From Bacillus rhizoplanae (GTDB lineage: Bacteria; Bacillota; Bacilli; Bacillales; Bacillaceae_G), in the NCBI RefSeq assembly GCF_917563915.1, contig NZ_CAKJTI010000030.1, positions 1 to 42,540 on the forward strand: a stretch of 42,540 nucleotides of DNA, in the 5' to 3' direction. The notes beneath the pieces are model-generated. The model saw only the letters and a program-made list of their open reading frames with translations. It was not told the origin of the DNA and did no database searches. Position 1 is the first letter of the stretch. Every line of letters starts with the position of its first letter. Both the position numbers and the translations under genes were made by a program. Positions 42,539 through 42,540 of the stretch are shown here, piece after piece.

Positions 42539-42540
42539 AT

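Overview
The window looks like a chromosomal segment of a Bacillus cereus-group bacterium. The evidence is a low-GC background (about 35% where I counted by hand), strong AGGAGG-type ribosome binding sites, frequent TTG/GTG starts, a bcr1-like intergenic repeat with fragments elsewhere, tyrosine T-box leaders on aromatic amino-acid genes, and an Lsr-type autoinducer-2 locus. No rRNA, tRNA or CRISPR array was seen.

Layout. 1-6.0 kb: a MocR-type regulator translationally coupled to a D-Ala-D-Ala ligase, then small housekeeping or accessory genes (zinc-ribbon protein, VOC protein, two GNAT acetyltransferases, DJ-1/PfpI protein, small membrane protein). 6.1-14.5 kb: a complete AI-2 uptake and processing locus, with lsrR-lsrK-cupin-lsrF leftward and lsrA-lsrC-lsrD-lsrB rightward from a shared 199-bp control region. 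The rightward genes are joined by ATGA overlaps. LsrB imports AI-2 with LsrACD, LsrK phosphorylates it, LsrF cleaves a later product, and LsrR should sense phospho-AI-2. The usual LsrG monooxygenase is absent and a cupin gene sits between lsrK and lsrF.

14.5-23.5 kb is an accessory, scarred stretch. It holds a 740-bp transposase-free element with matched inverted ends and a perfect 8-bp target duplication carrying a DUF5946-like gene, a DinB-like protein, gene remnants, a high-GC acetyltransferase of probable foreign origin, a divergent XRE-cupin regulator/D-serine dehydratase pair, a DUF2332 protein, two diverged copies of one intergenic segment (one interrupted by a bcr1-like repeat with TTTAT duplications), and membrane proteins of the DUF1275, DUF2512 and DUF2651 types. 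23.65-27.17 kb is a single large gene for a SIR2-domain protein of 1171 residues with a long C-terminal region lacking a visible ATPase motif. It is the best candidate for a stand-alone anti-phage (NAD-depleting) system.

27.2-34.1 kb is the aromatic amino-acid operon: two tandem tyrosine T-boxes, DAHP synthase/chorismate mutase, a third tyrosine T-box, chorismate synthase, HisC-type aminotransferase, prephenate dehydrogenase and EPSP synthase. Uncharged tRNA-Tyr should open each leader. 34.1-42.5 kb carries an Eis-type acetyltransferase, a small His/Tyr-rich protein, an MFS transporter, an ABC-F protein with a hairpin-rich leader and a degenerate second ATP site, a YbaK-type deacylase, a decaying ECF41 module (5'-truncated oxidoreductase plus a sigma factor broken in an A7 tract), and a polysaccharide deacetylase. 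All family assignments are from motif recognition by eye; no searches were run.
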